From an uncultured Acidimicrobium sp. (GTDB taxonomy: Bacteria > Actinomycetota > Acidimicrobiia > Acidimicrobiales > Ilumatobacteraceae), in NCBI GenBank assembly GCA_903853285.1, contig CAINTF010000142.1, positions 1-9,133 on the forward strand: a stretch of 9,133 nt of DNA, read 5' to 3'. How positions within the stretch are numbered: the first letter of the stretch is position 1; each line of letters opens with the position of its first letter. This document shows, piece by piece, positions 6,725 through 9,133 of this stretch. The translations under genes were made by a program, and so were the position numbers. The notes under the pieces were generated by a model. The model had not been told where the DNA came from, did not search any database, and saw nothing but the letters and a program-made list of their open reading frames with translations.

Positions 6725-6758
6725 TGTAACTACATTTTTTGCCATACCTACATGTGTA
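6725..6758. promoter_or_regulatory. Pair of TACA/TGTA palindromes upstream of vapBC, candidate autoregulatory operator
   Basis: Two 10-base inverted repeats occur here: TGTA-AC-TACA at 6725-6734 and TACA-TG-TGTA at 6749-6758. Their centres are 24 bases apart. The first overlaps the only candidate -35 of vapBC. Toxin-antitoxin complexes usually bind such sites to repress their own promoter. The repeats are read directly; the role is inferred. Confidence 0.35.
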
Positions 6759-6768
6759 CGGCAATGGT

Positions 6769-8049
6769 CTAGTTGCGAAAGCCCCATTCGGCGCCCTGCG
6801 GAGTGTCTCGCACTTCAACGCTGATCTCTGCCAGCCGGTCACGGATCATGTCGGATAAGTCAAAGCGTTTGTCGGCACGCACCTGCACTCGCAAGTCGAG
6901 CAGCACTTGCACAAATGGCCCAACCACTTCGCGCGGGTCGCGCAAGCCACCAGTTGCTGCACCAGCAAGTCGGGTAATCATGCTGCGCAATACCGATCTC
7001 GCGTAGTCAGCATCGTCGCTTTGCAACGTGTCGATCGACCAACCAGCAATAGCGTCATCCAAATCGAGTGCAGCACGCGCTGCTGCATCTGCATCACCCG
7101 TTGTAATCGCTTGAACAAATGTTTCATTAAGGCGGTCGGTTGCTTGACGCAGATTGCTGTCGAACGCCACGACTTCTGCTGCAGCAGGTTTGTCTGTGGC
7201 ATTTTCGTCTGCACTTTTCAACTGCGCACCAGAGCTCGCAACAGATTTTGAGCTCGTCGACGGATCGCGCAAGCGATCAAGCGGCATCTCTTCACCACTT
7301 GCAATCTCGGTTGACACACCTTTCACACGGATCGTGAGGACACCTTTGCCAACCACGGTCGCTGTCTGTGCATCGATGTCAATTACAACACCGGTGTGTT
7401 CGTCCACACCCAGCACATAGACATCATCTGGCATCTCGCGTTCGAGCATTGCAAGACGACGTTCGCCCATGTAACAAAAGCGTGTGTCGTGATGACCACC
7501 TTCGGCATTGTTGTAGTGAGGAATCAATGCTGCATTGATACCCACCTCACCGAGAATGTTGAGACCTTCAAGCCATCGAGGCTCCTCGCCTACTTTGTAG
7601 ATCTCGTACACCGGCAACGTGAAGCGACCAAGCGTAAGTGCGGCTGCGGATGCAAATGTGACGATGCCACCATCGCGAAGTTTTTTTGTAAGCAGACCCG
7701 CAAGCGGTGTACCCGACCATTGACGTAAGGCATATGTTGGCGAACCAGGCCCTGCAAAAACATATTGTGCATCAGACACCAATTGAAGTCCGCGCTCAAC
7801 TGCAAGCCCATCGGCACCGATGATCTGTGTGAGGCCGGCAACATCAAGTGTGATGTTGATGCTTGTTTTGAAATACTCAACAGCCTTTGTCGCAAGCTCG
7901 GGTGCATTTTCTTGAAATCCATACGGAGTGTCAAGCAACGTTGCCCGCGCAGGTTTTGGCAACTTTGCCGCAAGCATGCGATGCGTCGTCACCATGGTTG
8001 GCGCTGTCTCGCCAGAACCCATGATGGTCAAGATGCGAGGAAGTGTCAT
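6769..8049 (-). CDS. Fusion protein: peptidase S51/cyanophycinase-like domain plus cysteinyl-tRNA synthetase C-terminal-like domain
   Basis: This 426-residue protein has no signal peptide and is presumably cytoplasmic. Residues 1-245 resemble peptidase S51/cyanophycinase (class I glutamine-amidotransferase-like fold): MGSGETAPTM near the start, VFAGPGSPTYALRQW (97-111), a candidate nucleophile Ser134 in TFASAAALTLG, candidate His178 and His186/187 in IPHYNNAEGGHHDTRF, and LGVDEHTGVVID with VVGKGVLTIR closing the domain. Residues 262-296 are a Ser/Ala/Lys-rich linker. From 297 the chain is helical; residues 378-426, with LLDLRVQVRADKRFDLSD, MIRDRLAE and DTPQGAEW, match the C-terminal end of cysteinyl-tRNA synthetases (usual form IRDRLA..G....DTPQGTRW). 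No HIGH or KMSKS motif is present, so it cannot activate cysteine as a synthetase would. The frame stays open to 8142, but the start at 8049 overlaps the alpha/beta hydrolase stop as ATGA, indicating translational coupling, and gives the natural N-terminus MTLPRILTIMGSGE. The substrate is unknown; a tRNA- or cysteine-linked amide hydrolase is only a hypothesis. Confidence 0.85.
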   Translation of the reverse strand: MTLPRILTIMGSGETAPTMVTTHRMLAAKLPKPARATLLDTPYGFQENAPELATKAVEYFKTSINITLDVAGLTQIIGADGLAVERGLQLVSDAQYVFAGPGSPTYALRQWSGTPLAGLLTKKLRDGGIVTFASAAALTLGRFTLPVYEIYKVGEEPRWLEGLNILGEVGINAALIPHYNNAEGGHHDTRFCYMGERRLAMLEREMPDDVYVLGVDEHTGVVIDIDAQTATVVGKGVLTIRVKGVSTEIASGEEMPLDRLRDPSTSSKSVASSGAQLKSADENATDKPAAAEVVAFDSNLRQATDRLNETFVQAITTGDADAAARAALDLDDAIAGWSIDTLQSDDADYARSVLRSMITRLAGAATGGLRDPREVVGPFVQVLLDLRVQVRADKRFDLSDMIRDRLAEISVEVRDTPQGAEWGFRN

Positions 8050-8930
8050 GAAAAGAATCCGTCTGTTATTGCTGCATGCACAACTTCGGCAAAGCGCGAA
8101 GGGTATTGAGCATGCAGATCGTGGTCGGCTGGGCTGAACCATTCAACCCGCACATTTGGCACTAACTGCACAGCGTGCTCAATGGCACTTCGTTTAGTTG
8201 CGGCAAACACCCCACCTGGCCCTTCGGCGGGCACAAACAACACGGGCACTTTGAGGTCGCTATATAAATGAGTCGGCCTGTGTTCCCACAGACCGCGCAA
8301 CACCAACATGTGTCGCTCAAGAGTAAGCCATGGTTTTATCGTGCCATCGGGCAGATGCTCCATGTTTGCCATTGCGCCATCAATTCCGGTCTGCGGCCAA
8401 TCTGCGTGCGCTGATTGCATGTATGCGCGCATTTGTTTTGCCGGAGTGCCAATCAAATTTGGTGGACGCAATGCAACCGCACATGCATCCCAGTCAGCAA
8501 AATTATTTTGTAGTTCCAAAAAACCGCCGTCGACAGGCACCACTCCACTGATCAATGACGAACACTTGTGAGCAAGTTCGATAACAACATTTCCGCCCCA
8601 CGATTGTCCGCACACAACTGGCATCGCATAACCGCGCGGCGCAATTGCGTTCAACAACCCCGCCAAATCATCGGTTACCGAGCTCATGTCGTATCCGTCT
8701 TCGGGTTTGTCGCTCAAGCCGTGCCCACGCAGATCAACCGCGATAACGGGATGCCCGAGTTTTACGAGTGCAAGCGCCGCACCTTCCCACAACATGGCGT
8801 TGGATGCGAGGCCGTGCACCAACACAATTGGTTTTCCCGAATGAGTTGCTGGGTCTCCCCACTTGACCACCCGCAGGCGCACTCCCGTGCCAGTAGCAAT
8901 CAGTTCACTCATAGGCAATCCATCATTCAT
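8046..8930 (-). CDS. Alpha/beta-fold hydrolase
   Basis: This is a 294-residue cytoplasmic serine hydrolase of the alpha/beta fold; the substrate is not predictable. Numbering from the ATG at 8930, the oxyanion-hole segment is VLVHGLASNAMLW (His39-Gly40) and the strand-4 block is VIAVDLRGHGLSDKP. The nucleophile elbow is CGQSWGG with Ser110, and the catalytic His is probably His270 in SPADHDLHAQYP. The acid after strand 7 is not the usual Asp: VLFVPAEGPGG offers Glu236, or else Asp134 in VVPVDGGF serves after strand 6. Start choice is uncertain. GTG 8963 would overlap the divergent sulfatase start, and 8954 and 8912 are also possible. I prefer 8930 because TAGTGT lies 7 bases upstream, fitting a leaderless message. 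The stop overlaps the start of the S51-CysRS-like gene by 4 bases, so the two proteins are made together. Confidence 0.88.
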   Translation of the reverse strand: MNDGLPMSELIATGTGVRLRVVKWGDPATHSGKPIVLVHGLASNAMLWEGAALALVKLGHPVIAVDLRGHGLSDKPEDGYDMSSVTDDLAGLLNAIAPRGYAMPVVCGQSWGGNVVIELAHKCSSLISGVVPVDGGFLELQNNFADWDACAVALRPPNLIGTPAKQMRAYMQSAHADWPQTGIDGAMANMEHLPDGTIKPWLTLERHMLVLRGLWEHRPTHLYSDLKVPVLFVPAEGPGGVFAATKRSAIEHAVQLVPNVRVEWFSPADHDLHAQYPSRFAEVVHAAITDGFFS

Positions 8931-8937
8931 GCCATTC

Positions 8938-8947
8938 ACACTACGCT
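8938..8947. promoter_or_regulatory. Overlapping divergent -10-like elements between hydrolase and sulfatase genes
   Basis: On the minus strand TAGTGT (8943-8938) lies 7 bases before the hydrolase ATG at 8930. On the plus strand TACGCT (8942-8947) lies 9 bases before the sulfatase ATG at 8957. The two hexamers share bases 8942-8943, suggesting a compact bidirectional promoter. Neither gene has a Shine-Dalgarno here. The signals are weak individually. Confidence 0.3.
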
Positions 8948-8956
8948 TCAACATTG

Positions 8957-9133
8957 ATGTCACTCAATGTCCTGCTCATCACATTGGATCAATTTCGCGC
9001 TGACTGTTTGTCTGTTGCAGGACACCCGCTTGTCAAGACACCCAATTTGGATCGCCTCGCCAAACAGGGAGTGCGACTCACTAAGCATTACAGCCAGTGC
9101 GCCCCATGCTCACCTGGGCGCGCAAGTTTGTAC
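8957..9133 (+). CDS. Sulfatase-family enzyme (arylsulfatase / phosphonate monoester hydrolase type), C-terminus cut by window edge
   Basis: The first 59 codons encode the N-terminus of an alkaline-phosphatase-superfamily sulfatase. MSLNVLLITLDQFRADCLS carries the metal-ligand Asp11. TPNLDRLAKQGVRLTKHYSQ (28-47) is the usual second block. CAPCSPGRASLY holds the formylglycine motif Cys51-Ser-Pro-Gly-Arg55, in which Cys51 would be oxidised to formylglycine as the catalytic nucleophile. The single Asp followed by Gln (LDQFRAD rather than LDDxRxD) and the Cys-x-x-Cys-x-P form (CAPCSPGR) resemble the phosphonate monoester hydrolase and choline-sulfatase-like branch, so sulfate esters are not the only possible substrates. 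No secretion signal is seen, so the enzyme is probably cytoplasmic. The start is well fixed, since the fold begins within four residues of the Met. A formylglycine-generating enzyme or anaerobic maturase must be encoded elsewhere if it is active. Confidence 0.9.
   Translation, partial: MSLNVLLITLDQFRADCLSVAGHPLVKTPNLDRLAKQGVRLTKHYSQCAPCSPGRASLY

Noticed and set aside
6736..6765. TTGCC/GGCAA hairpin downstream of the fusion gene as a terminator
   Set aside because: It has a five-pair stem with a 16-base loop, and on the gene's strand it is followed by A residues rather than T; not a plausible intrinsic terminator.
8050..8142. Upstream in-frame extension of the S51-CysRS-like protein
   Set aside because: The extra 31 residues are antifamily in composition and overlap the alpha/beta hydrolase C-terminus; the ATGA overlap at 8049 is the better start.
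1..9133. CRISPR arrays, tRNA/rRNA genes, insertion sequences or prophage genes
   Set aside because: No direct-repeat array, cloverleaf-like stretch, transposase motif or phage structural gene was seen on either strand; the toxin-antitoxin pair is the only mobile-type element and shows no flanking repeats.

Overview
This window looks like ordinary chromosome from a high-to-mid G+C Gram-positive bacterium. My best guess is an actinobacterium, perhaps an aquatic Acidimicrobiia-like lineage. The reasons are roughly half G+C by eye, compact gene packing, a mix of genes with strong Shine-Dalgarno sites and genes that appear leaderless (a -10 element 6-7 bases before the ATG), and the protein families present. 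Taxonomy is inference only. No rRNA, tRNA, CRISPR array, insertion sequence or origin was seen, and no gene-free stretch exceeds about 105 bases.

Left part (minus strand, 3259 to 1). A DHA2-type 14-helix MFS exporter (3259-1721) is followed, after a 105-base gap containing a 6-base inverted repeat, by a two-gene operon. The first gene is a nitrilase-superfamily beta-ureidopropionase-like amidase (1615-770). The second is a dihydropyrimidinase/hydantoinase (742 to the window edge, truncated). Together these two enzymes are steps 2 and 3 of reductive pyrimidine breakdown: dihydrouracil to N-carbamoyl-beta-alanine to beta-alanine.

Centre (plus strand, 3326-5983). Divergent from the exporter is a complete three-gene metal ABC importer: a lipoprotein binding protein with three His and one Asp ligand, an ATPase, and an ABC-3 permease. 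The genes are 7 bases apart and then overlap by 4. A leaderless promoter and a 10-base palindrome sit just upstream.

Middle right (minus strand, 6693-5987). A Phd/YefM-type antitoxin and a VapC PIN-domain toxin overlap by 4 bases (GTGA). TACA/TGTA palindromes that could be an autoregulatory operator lie upstream. VapC converges on the permease gene with only 3 bases between the two stops.

Right part (minus strand, 8930-6769, plus the divergent start at 8957). An alpha/beta hydrolase is translationally coupled (ATGA) to a 426-residue protein that I read as a fusion. Its N-terminal part is a peptidase S51/cyanophycinase-like (class I glutamine-amidotransferase-like) domain. A flexible linker follows, and then a C-terminal domain strongly resembling the C-terminal end of cysteinyl-tRNA synthetase, without any synthetase catalytic core. 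This is the most unusual object in the window. Divergent from the hydrolase is the first 59 codons of a sulfatase/phosphonate monoester hydrolase-type enzyme with an intact C-S-P-G-R formylglycine motif; it is cut by the window edge.
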